From positions 1 to 57,610 of the forward strand of contig JAGASJ010000009.1 of NCBI GenBank assembly GCA_017621795.1: a DNA stretch of 57,610 nucleotides, given 5' to 3'. Below are positions 26,600 to 37,000 of the stretch, piece by piece. This DNA is from Oscillospiraceae bacterium (GTDB lineage Bacteria > Bacillota > Clostridia > Oscillospirales > Oscillospiraceae). The number at the start of each line of letters is the position of its first letter. The first letter of the stretch is position 1. The notes beneath the pieces are model-generated. The model worked only from the letters and a program-made list of their open reading frames with translations, searched no databases and had not been told where the DNA came from. The translations under genes were made by a program, and so were the position numbers.

Positions 26600-29500
26600 A
26601 TGAAGAAAAATAGTATTTGGAAGATCCTCGTACTGGCAACCTTGGTGCTTTCTATGTGCTTGCCCTTTGCCGGGTGCAGAAAAACACCGTCCGGCGATGG
26701 AGAGCAGATCACCACAGGTCCGGCAACCGATACGCAGCCGGATCAGACCGAGCCGGGTCCCAGCCAGCCCACTGAGCCGGATGAAGAGCCTGTGATTCTG
26801 CAGGCAGGTGCGATGAAAAAGCACATGAAGGGTAAAAACGGCGATATGGGCATCTATTTTATGATGGATCCCAACGACGTGCCGGTGGATACCTCCTGGG
26901 CAACGGAATTCCGGCCCACCAGCAAAAGCGCCATTCAGCTGATTCGTGGCGGTGAAACCTATGATATCGGCAAAACCGCTGCCGGTATGATCATCAAGTA
27001 TTCCGAAACGGAGTACTACCTGAAGCTGGAAGAATACCTGATTCGGGAGTACTTCCCTGTCCGAAACGGAGATATTCTGAAAATAGAGGGTATTTTCCGC
27101 AATGCGGCGGTGGATACCATGTTCCAGATCGATACCAGCTACATACAGATCTCTGAGGGACTGGTGTTCTTCTCCACAGAGTATCCCGAGGGTGGCGGCG
27201 TCAGTGTAAAATACGTGGGCCATCCCACCAGCCATCCCAACGGCAAGACGGCAGACGGCATCTATTTCAAGCTGGATAAAAACAGCGTACCGTATAACAA
27301 TTGGACAGTAGAATACAACCCTGCTTCCGAGAGCTCTGTGCAGCTGATCCGCAATGGCAACACCTACAATATCGGCAACAAGGCCGCCGGTACGATTGTC
27401 AAGTATAACGATACGGATTACTACCTGAAGCTTGAAAAGTGGATCATCAAGGATTTCTATCCCATCCGGGATGGGGACGTGATCGTGCTGAATGGCAAAT
27501 TCGTCAATTCCGGCGTGTCCACTGTGTTTAGCATCAGCAAGACCTATATTTCCATCAACGAAGGTCTTTTGACCTTCTCCACCGAGTATCCCACGGAAAA
27601 TGAGGTAGAGGCACAGGTGATTCCCACCATGCTGCCCCATCCCAACGGCTTTATCGGCACCGGTGTGTATTTTATGGCGGCAGAGGAAAACACCCTGCCC
27701 TATGACGGCTGGACGGTGGAATACTTCCCCAGAGAAGCAGGTTGCATCAAGCTGATCCGCAACGGTGAAACCTATGATATTGCCAATGTGAATGCCGGCA
27801 GTATTGTGAAGTTCTCCGATAAGGAATACTACTTTAAGCTGGATCAATGGATGTACCAAAAATATTTTCCTTTTGGTGACGGTGATATTCTCATTGTAGA
27901 GGGTAAATTTGTCAATGCAGGTCTGGCAGGCCTGATGGAGATCGGCAAGACCTATATCGCCATCAGTAGCGGCATGGCGTATTTCTCCACAGAATACCCC
28001 GACGGTCCTGTTGGCCCCACAAAGATTCAGGGCGGCGCAATGCTCAGCCATCCCGACGGCTGGAAAGCAGACACGAACGGCGGTCTGTACTTCAAGCTGG
28101 AAGCCGGTCAGGATGCGCCCTTTGCCACCGACTGGAGCATGCGTTATGTGCCCACTTCTGCTGATGCGATCAAGCTGATCCGTGACGGTGTGACCACCAA
28201 TGTGGCCAATACCGCCGCAGAAATGATCGCCAAGTACCGGGAAGACAGCTATTACTTAGAATTCTGGCCCATCAGTATGAAGCCTATCGTAGAGGGTGAT
28301 ACCCTGGTCATCGAGGGCAGCTTTGTGAACGCCGCCAACAATGTGGTGCTGGTGATCGATAAGACCTATGTGACCATTGAAAACGGTCAGCCTGTCTTCA
28401 CCACCGATAAAGAGTTGGTGATCGAGGCCGGCCATATGCAGCCTCACGATAAGGGCTTTAACACAGATTCCAATGACGGGCTGTACTTTAAGCTGGATGC
28501 AAATGATGTGCCTTATGACGGTTGGAATGTGGAATACGAGCCCGTTTCCGCAGCCTCCATCCAACTGGTCCGAAACGGCGAAACCGTCAATATCGGTATT
28601 CCCGGCAGAGGCACGATCGTCAAGTATTCGGATACAGAGTATTATCTGAAGCTTGCGGCCTGGACGATCGGAGATCATGCGCCCATCGTGCCCGGTGACA
28701 AGCTGATCGTTGAGGGTCAGTTCAAAAATGCTGAAAACGGCGTGATCTTTAACATCAGCAGAACGGCCATTACCGTAGGCGAAGACTACAGCCTGACCTT
28801 TACTTCTGAGGAAGCGGTGGATCCCACCATTCAGGCAGGTATGATGGTTAGTCACCCCAACGGCTGGAACACCGCCAATAACAAGGGCCTGTATTTCACA
28901 ATGGCATCCAACGATGTGCCCTTCAGTGACGATTGGCAGACCTTCTACTATCCCACAGAAGCAGGCTGCATCAAGCTGATCCGTGGCGGCGAGACGGTAG
29001 ATATTGCCCAGACAGACAGAGAATTTATTGTCAAGTACGGCGATACCGACTATTACCTGAAGCTGGAAAAATGGACCATTGGGGATTACTTCCCCTTAGT
29101 GCCCGGCGACACGCTGATCGTAGAGGGCAAGTTTAATGATCCCATTGCCGGTGTCGTATTCAGCGTCACAAAAACCTACATTACCATCGGTGAAAACTAC
29201 AGCCTGACCTTCTCGGAGAATGCCCCCGAGACAGAGCAGCCGGACGATCCTGTGGCAGAGACAGACGGCCCGCTGAAGCCCCACCACGAAAAGGGTATTC
29301 AGATTAACGGTGCAGAGCACTTGATTTACGCTGAAATGGACGCCAACAGTGGCGTGCAGAACGGCTGGGAGACCGAGTATACGCCTGTTGCGGCAGGGGG
29401 CCTAAAGCTGGTACGTGGCGGCGCAACCTACGATATCGGTAATCCCGGTCAGGGCACTTTGGTGAAATACACCGATACGGAATACTGCCTGAAGATCGCA

Positions 29501-30946
29501 CCCTGGACGGCTACCGGAAACCATCTGCCCATGGTAGCAGGCGATCAGATCATCGTGGAGGGCGCATATATCGGCAGAGCCGGCACCTCCTGCGAGGGCA
29601 GTACCATCACCATCCAAAAGACCACCATCACCTATAACACCGACGGCACATTGACCTTTGCATCGGATGCGACCACCGAGCCCGAAGATCCTGAAGTGCC
29701 TGCTGATCACGGTCCGATGGCGGCCCACGGCACAAACGGCTGGACAGCTACCGGTGGCTTGTATTTCACGATGGCGAAAAACGATGTACCTTATAACGGC
29801 TGGAATACCCGGTATACTCCGGTGGCAGCTTCCTGTGTGAAGCTGATTCGCGGTGGCACGACCTACGATCTGGGTCACACAGCCCGGGAAACCATCGTCA
29901 AGTATTCCGATACAGAGTATTACTACGAATTCTGGACTTTGGATACCTACAAGCCGGTGGTTGCCGGTGATGTGCTGATCGTAGAGGGTGACTTTGTCAA
30001 TAAGGCAAACGGTGCAACGCTGAGCATTGCCAAGACCACCATTACCTTTAATGCTGATGGCACAGCCACCTTCCAAAGCGAAGTGACTGAGCCGGAGCAG
30101 CCCGCCGATCCCGAGCTGCCGGATCCGGAGCAGGACGGTCTCGTTCTGAAGGCCTGGGAGGAAAAGGCGTGGAATACAAGCTCCAACGACGGCTTTTGGT
30201 TCACAATGGACCCGAATGATATTCCTGCAGACAGCACCTGGGTGCTGGAATACACCCCGGTCAGCGAGGATGTGCTGAAGCTGGTGCGGGGCGGCGAAAC
30301 GGTGAACATTGCCATTCCCGGCAGAGGAACACTGGTGAAGGCCAGCGAAGCAGAGTACTATCTGAAGCTGGACTGGAACATCGGCGACTATTCCAAGACC
30401 ATTACAGTGGGCGATCAGATCATCGTAGAGGGTGATTTTACCAACGCATCCAACGGTGTAACCTTCACCGTGAAGAAAACCACGGTTACCGTTGGCGAAA
30501 ACTATGTTTTGACCTTTGAAAGCGAAGAGGATGCACCGGAGGACGGTGCCATTGCGGTGGGCCCAATGACTGAAAACGCCAGCGGCATCACAGACGGCAT
30601 CATCTACTTCACCTTGGCAGACAATGATCTGCCCAGCAGCCTGACAAAGTCGGATTTCCGTCCTGTGGACAGCAGTGTGATCAAGCTGATCCGTGGCGGC
30701 GTAACCTATGATGTGGCTGATAAGCTAGCCAAAACCATGGTCAAACAAACAGCCTCCAAGTATCGACTGCTGCGCAGTGCACTGACCATGCAGCTGCAAA
30801 GCGGGGACATTTTGGTGGTGGACGGCAAATTCATCGGCGGCAATACCGACAAAGAGGAAGTATATACCATCTCCATTGATAAAACCTACATCTTCATTGG
30901 AGACGGTGTGGTGAGCTTCTCCACAGAGCTTCCCGCCGAGGAATAA
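26600..30946 (+). CDS. Giant lipoprotein of ten 130-residue repeats
   Basis: The ATG at 26600 follows AAGGAAAGGAG. The 1448-residue protein has lipobox PFAGC (Cys26) and a Pro/Thr/Gln linker to about 62. Then come ten tandem repeats of about 130-145 residues to the C-terminus. The consensus is G-x-M-x-x-H-x-N-G-W, (L/I)YF-x-M, NDVPYDGW, Y-x-P-x-(S/A), IKLIRGGETYDIG, TIVKYSDTEYYLKL, W-x-I, GD-x-LIVEG-x-F-x-N, and (I/V)-x-KT-(Y/T)-I, ending FSTE. Pro/Glu linkers part the last units. Strand-rich units and aromatic residues suggest a beta-sandwich, possibly binding sugars. The last unit is most diverged. No catalytic domain was found. It is a surface-anchored repeat protein of no family known to me. 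Confidence 0.85.
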   Translation: MKKNSIWKILVLATLVLSMCLPFAGCRKTPSGDGEQITTGPATDTQPDQTEPGPSQPTEPDEEPVILQAGAMKKHMKGKNGDMGIYFMMDPNDVPVDTSWATEFRPTSKSAIQLIRGGETYDIGKTAAGMIIKYSETEYYLKLEEYLIREYFPVRNGDILKIEGIFRNAAVDTMFQIDTSYIQISEGLVFFSTEYPEGGGVSVKYVGHPTSHPNGKTADGIYFKLDKNSVPYNNWTVEYNPASESSVQLIRNGNTYNIGNKAAGTIVKYNDTDYYLKLEKWIIKDFYPIRDGDVIVLNGKFVNSGVSTVFSISKTYISINEGLLTFSTEYPTENEVEAQVIPTMLPHPNGFIGTGVYFMAAEENTLPYDGWTVEYFPREAGCIKLIRNGETYDIANVNAGSIVKFSDKEYYFKLDQWMYQKYFPFGDGDILIVEGKFVNAGLAGLMEIGKTYIAISSGMAYFSTEYPDGPVGPTKIQGGAMLSHPDGWKADTNGGLYFKLEAGQDAPFATDWSMRYVPTSADAIKLIRDGVTTNVANTAAEMIAKYREDSYYLEFWPISMKPIVEGDTLVIEGSFVNAANNVVLVIDKTYVTIENGQPVFTTDKELVIEAGHMQPHDKGFNTDSNDGLYFKLDANDVPYDGWNVEYEPVSAASIQLVRNGETVNIGIPGRGTIVKYSDTEYYLKLAAWTIGDHAPIVPGDKLIVEGQFKNAENGVIFNISRTAITVGEDYSLTFTSEEAVDPTIQAGMMVSHPNGWNTANNKGLYFTMASNDVPFSDDWQTFYYPTEAGCIKLIRGGETVDIAQTDREFIVKYGDTDYYLKLEKWTIGDYFPLVPGDTLIVEGKFNDPIAGVVFSVTKTYITIGENYSLTFSENAPETEQPDDPVAETDGPLKPHHEKGIQINGAEHLIYAEMDANSGVQNGWETEYTPVAAGGLKLVRGGATYDIGNPGQGTLVKYTDTEYCLKIAPWTATGNHLPMVAGDQIIVEGAYIGRAGTSCEGSTITIQKTTITYNTDGTLTFASDATTEPEDPEVPADHGPMAAHGTNGWTATGGLYFTMAKNDVPYNGWNTRYTPVAASCVKLIRGGTTYDLGHTARETIVKYSDTEYYYEFWTLDTYKPVVAGDVLIVEGDFVNKANGATLSIAKTTITFNADGTATFQSEVTEPEQPADPELPDPEQDGLVLKAWEEKAWNTSSNDGFWFTMDPNDIPADSTWVLEYTPVSEDVLKLVRGGETVNIAIPGRGTLVKASEAEYYLKLDWNIGDYSKTITVGDQIIVEGDFTNASNGVTFTVKKTTVTVGENYVLTFESEEDAPEDGAIAVGPMTENASGITDGIIYFTLADNDLPSSLTKSDFRPVDSSVIKLIRGGVTYDVADKLAKTMVKQTASKYRLLRSALTMQLQSGDILVVDGKFIGGNTDKEEVYTISIDKTYIFIGDGVVSFSTELPAEE

Positions 30947-30956
30947 AAGACGGTCC

Positions 30957-30992
30957 TTCCGGGGTCTGAATTTTGATCCGCAGACCCCGGAA
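30957..30992 (+). terminator. Hairpin between the two giant repeat genes
   Basis: A 12-bp stem (30957-30968 with 30981-30992) has a 12-nt loop. It has no T tract downstream, so it is more likely a mRNA-end stabiliser or partial terminator than a full stop. Confidence 0.5.
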
Positions 30993-31065
30993 AACCGAAA
31001 ACAATCAGTGGATCTCAGATGCATAGTCTGTAAATCATATTTTTACGAAAGGAAGCGATCCAATT

Positions 31066-34000
31066 ATGCAAAAACTTGCAAATCGAATCCTTGGCGCGCT
31101 GTTAGTATTGGTAATGATCATTACCATGCTGCCGGCAACCGTATTCGCAACCAGCGAAACGGACGTCTTCGCGGGCTGGAGCTTGACGCTGGGTGAGGAC
31201 ATCGGCGTAAACTTCTACCTGTCGCAGACAGCAGCGGATTATACTGTGGACATTACTGTCGCAGGAAATGAAGCTGCATACACCACAGCCACAAAAGACG
31301 GTTACTATGTGGTAAGCGTCAATGTTGCGGCTGCACAGATGACCGATTTGATCACCCTGACGGTGACAAACGGTGAACAAGTGATGCATACCGGCGAATA
31401 CTCTGTCCGTCAGTATGCGGAAATCATCCTTACAGGCGCGTACGACGATGAGGTAAAGCAAATGGCAAAGCAAATGCTGAACTTAGGTGCAGCAGCGCAG
31501 ACCTACTTTGCCTACAACACAGGTATGCTTGCCAACAAGGATTACGAGATCGATACCCCTGCGGCAGTTCCCACAGAGGTACCTGCCATTGCGCTGGAAG
31601 ACAATCTGGACGGCGTCAGCCTGTACGGTATGTCTTTGCTCTTCCAGTCCAAGACGGCAGTACGTTTCTACTTTGTCGTTGACGGCAATGTGGCAGACTA
31701 CACCTTCAAGGTAAAGGAAACGGAATATACCCCTGTAAAAAAGGACGATCTGTACTATGTGGAGGTTGGCAACATCAACCCCCAGGATCTGGGCAGTGAA
31801 ATGACCGTTACGGTCAATGATGCCCTGACTGTTTCTTACAATCCTTTAACCTACATTGTAAGAAAGTACAACAGCGACAGCACATCTGCTGCCCTGAAGA
31901 ATTTGGTGCAGGCGCTGTACGGCTACCACCTGGAAGCCCTGGAGTATCAGGAATATCAGAAGATCATTCAGGTTGGCGCGCTGCAGCAGCACAGCAACAA
32001 TACGCCCTGGGTCAAGAGCGACAGCGAGACCTTTATCTACTTCAACACAGATGCGTATACTGCAACCACCGGCGAGTACACCTCCCTCACTGCCGATGCC
32101 ATTAAGCTGGTTCGGGGCGGGGAAGTTTACAGTGTGGCAAATCCCGGCCAGGGTCTGCTGGTGAAGGATACCGACACCCAGCATCTGCTGAAGATCACGC
32201 CCTGGGGTATGACCGGCGGTCATTTGCCCATCCAGGCTCATGATTACTTCATTATTGAAGGCCGCTTTGAAAGCACCAGCGGCGACGGCACCACCATTCA
32301 GATCGCCAAGAGCTATGTTTACTTTGATGGCACAAACGTGGAAATTTCCACAACAGAGCCCATCCTGCCCACCGTGATCGATGCAGGTACAATGAGTGCC
32401 CACAGCACAACCGGTTGGAAATCCAGCGCAGAAGCGGCTGGCAATCTGCTGTTCGCAATGGCGGATAATGATGCGCCCACCGGTTACTACAGACCCACAG
32501 ATGCAAGCAACGTGCAGTTGATCCGTGGCGGCAATACCTACGTGGTAGGTCATAACCTGAGAGATACCATTTCCAAGGAAAACAATGCACAGTATGTCTT
32601 TGAGTTCTGGACCATTGCAGACCACAAGCCCATGGTTGCCAACGATATTCTGGTGGTTGAGGGCGATTTCTATCAGGAAAGCACCAAGACGACGCTGAAT
32701 ATCAGCAAAACCTATATTTTGCTGAATGCAGACGGCACAGCAACCTTCTCTACCGAGATGCCCACGCTGGCAACTGTGATTGATGCAGGTGTGATGAGCA
32801 GCCACTCTAATGGCTGGAGTGCAGACGCACTGTACTTCTCTATGGCGGAAAATGAAGCACCCATTGACGATGCTATCCGCTATAAGCCCGAAGCAGCATC
32901 CAACCTAAAACTGATTCGTGACGGCGTAACCTATGATGTAGGGCACACCGCAAGAGAGACCATTGTAAAATCCAGCGATACAGGATATTACATTGCGCTT
33001 TGGGTATTGGGTGATTACAAGCCTCTGGTAGCAAATGATATTTTGGTGGTAGAGGGCGGCTTTACCAATGCTGCAAACAATACCACGCTGAATATCAGCA
33101 AGTCTTACGTTTTGATCAATGCAGACGGCACAGCAACCTTCTCTACCGAGATGCCCACGCTGGCAACTGTGATTGATGCAGGTGTGATGGGCAGCCACTC
33201 TAATGGCTGGAATGCAGATGCACTGTACTTCTCTATGGCGGAAAATGAAGCACCCATTGGCGATGCTATCCGCTATAAGCCCGAAGCAGCATCCAACCTG
33301 AAACTGATTCGTGACGGCGTAACCTATGATGTAGGTCACACTGAAAGAGAGACCATTGTAAAATCCAGCGATACAGGATATTACATTGCGCTTTGGGTAT
33401 TGGGTGATTACAAGCCTCTGGTAGCAAATGATATTTTGGTAGTAGAGGGCAACTTCACCAATGCTGCAAACAATACCACGCTGAATATCAGCAAGTCTTA
33501 CGTTTTGATCAATGCAGACGGCACGGCATCCTTCTCCACCGAAATGCCTGCTTTGAAAACCGTTGTGGACGCAGGCGCAATGAGCGCGCATGCAGACGGC
33601 TCTGCATCGGAGATCTACTTCTCCCTGAGCGAGAACGCTGTTCCTGTGGATGAAAATGCAGAAACTGCTTATGCCGGCAGTGTACAGCTGGTCAGAAGCG
33701 GTGCTGTATCCACTGTGAGCGCCAACATTTACAAGCTGGATGAAGGCTATTACTACTTAGAGCTGGACGGCGTGGAGCTGGCTGACGGCGACTATCTGGT
33801 CGTGGAAGGCGCATTCTCCAATGCCAATAACGGCTACACGATGAACATCACCAAGACCTATGTTTTGGTTGACGGCGAGACCTTGGTCTACTCCGCAACA
33901 GAGCCGGTCTTTGAGACGGAATTTGCCCTTACCGGCCTGACCAACCACTCCAACGGCTGGTCTGCTGACGGCATCTACATTGCCCACGATGCCCACGAAG

Positions 34001-37000
34001 CAACCGTCGGTACGGATTGGAGTGTCCGTTACAGACCCGTTTCTGCGGATGTGATCAAATTGGTGCGTGATGGCGAGACCTTTAATATTGGTCAGCCTGC
34101 AGGCGACACACTGGTCGTTTACGGCAACACCAATCTGTACTTTGAGACAAAGGCCTGGACGACCCAAGGCGGCAAGCTGCCCTTCGTAGACGGTGATCTG
34201 ATCATCATCGAGGGCAAGTTTAAGCACGAAGCCAGCGGTAGTATTTTGGCAGTGGAGAAGACGGAGATCTATGTAAGCAACGGCAGCCTGATCTTCAACC
34301 CCATCCTTGCCGGCAGCCTGAGCAATCACCCTGTCAATGGCGTTTATAACGAGGGCATCTATGCCTCTATGGCAGAAAATGCAGCACCCTATGACGGCTG
34401 GAACATCGAATATACCCCTGTGACTGCCGATTCCTACTATGTGATCCGCAACGGCGAGCAGATCAACATTGGTATCCCCGGCCGCGGCACATTGGTAAAA
34501 TACAGCGAAACAGAGTATACCCTGAAGATCAACGCCTGGTGTACCAACAACTTTGCCTACACCACGGACGATATCATTGTTGTTGACGGTTTCTGGAGAC
34601 AGAATACCCAGGGCGATGCGATCATGAAGATCGAAAAGACCTATCTGTACTATAACGGCTCTGCCTGGACCTTTGCCACCAAGCTGCCCAGCGTGATCAG
34701 CGGCGGTACGATGCAGACCCATACAAAGGGTATGTGGGGCAATGGCATCTCCTTTACAATGGCGGCAAACGATGCGCCCTTCAACAGCGACTGGACTCTG
34801 GAATACAAGCAGACCAGCACCGATAATATTAAGATCATCCGTGGCGGCGAGACCATCAGCATTGGTATCGTTGACAGACCTCTGATCATCAAGATCAGCA
34901 ATGATGAGTATTATCTGAAGCTGGAAGGCTGGACCATTGGAAACTACGGTCTGAACAGCACAAGCCCCATCACCACCGATGATGTGATCATCGTGGAAGG
35001 TAACTTTGTGTATGAAAATGTGACCTTGAATGTCACCAAGTCCTATGTCTACTATAACGGCTCTGCCTGGGTCTGCTCTGCGGAAGCGCCCGTGCAGAAG
35101 AATATAGTCGATGTAGTGGAATTGGGCAGCCACAGCAATGGCTGGAAAAGCGGCGGCTTCTACTTCACCGCTGCTGCAAATGATGCGCCCTATGATACCA
35201 CATGGGCACTGCGTTATAAGCCCGTTTCTGCCGATGTGATCAAGTGCATCAGCGGCGATACCACCACCAATGTGGGCAACACCGGCGGCGAGACCATCGT
35301 GAAGTATTCTGAAACAGAATACTACGTCGAGGGTTGGGCAGTTGGCTCTGCAAACCTGGCAGCAGGCAATACATTTGTGATTGAAGGTCAGTTCTACAAT
35401 GCTGCCAACGATGTCTACATGGATGTAGAAAAGACCTATATTATCCTCAATGCAGACGGCACTACTACTGTGCTGACTGATGCCGACAAGTACATCAATG
35501 CCGGTGCAATGAGTGCCTACAGCGAGAAAAACTGGTTCAATAACAACTATACCGCCCTCTATTTCGTGCTGGAAAGCAACAATGCACCCGCTGATGAGGG
35601 CTGGAGTGTGCGGTATAAGCCTGCATCTGCCAACAATGTAAAGCTGGTACGCGACGGCACGACCTACACCATCGGCAACACCGGCGCAGAGACCATTGTC
35701 AAGATTGCAGACGGAATCTATGCCCTGGCGCTGGATAGCTGGTGGTGGAGCGCATACGCACCCATCCGGGACGGCGATCAGCTGATCATCGAGGGTGAAT
35801 TCAGCAATGCTTCCAACGGCTACATCCTGAATATCACGAAAACCTACATCACCTTCGTTTCCAATGCGGAGGACAATGTGATCTTCAATGCCGCGGCAGA
35901 TACTGAGTTTGGCGATGTGCTGCTGCCCAGCACCAACGATACCCTGACCATTGGTGTATGGAACGGTTCTTATCACGTATTTGAAGATCAGCAGCTGAAG
36001 GAACTGAAGGCTGCCGGTATCACCAAGATTATGGGCATTGATACCCAGTGGATTGGCACCACCGATGTGAATGCATGGCTGGATCGTGTATACAGCTACG
36101 GCATCTCCGTGATTATGGATCTGCGCAGCTGGGACGGCGAAACCGTACCTGCCTATGCAAGCCATCCCGGTGTTCTGGGCTTCCTGATGTACGACGAGCC
36201 TTGCGCAACCGAGTTTGACAACCTGGCTGATCTGAAAGCTAAGTTTGATGCAGTTATGCCTGCTGATAAGCTGTTCTATGTGAACCTGTTCCCGTCCTGT
36301 GCTGCCAAGAGTTCCTTGTATGGCGGCTGGACCATTGGAAAGAATTATGAAACCCATTATGTCCAGCAGTTCCTGGATAAGCTGGGTGTTGAGGTTCTGT
36401 CCTGGGATAACTACTCCCTGCTGGATGGCAACGGTATCCGTACCGATTACTTCTACAACTTTGAGGTTATGGCATCCAAGACCGCAGAGAAGTGGTACAC
36501 GATGCTGTCCTCCGGCCACAGCACAACCACTACCTCCTACGCAACACCCACCGCGGACGAGCTGCGTTGGCAGATGGCGGTTGCCATGACTTACGGTGTG
36601 CAGAACATTGACCACTACACCTATGTCTCTCACGAAGATGACTACAGCTGTATGGTTGAGTACGACACCTGGAAGCCCACAGCTCTGTACTACGATATCC
36701 TGCAGGTCGATAACGAATATCTGGCTTGGGACAACATCTATATGGCATACAACTGGATCGGCGTTGGCACATACAGTGCAAACTCCAACAACTCTATGCT
36801 GACCCAGCTGGAGAACAGCCTGAATTTGGCCAACCATGGCATTACCGCAACCTCTGCAAGTGAGAACCTGCTGATCGGTGTATTCGAGAACAATGGCAAC
36901 AAGGCTTATATGGTCACCAATGCAGGCTCTGCCGGCTCCACCACCGTAGGCGACGGCAAGAACTTCTCTATGGCAGACACCTCTGTGACATTGACCCTTG

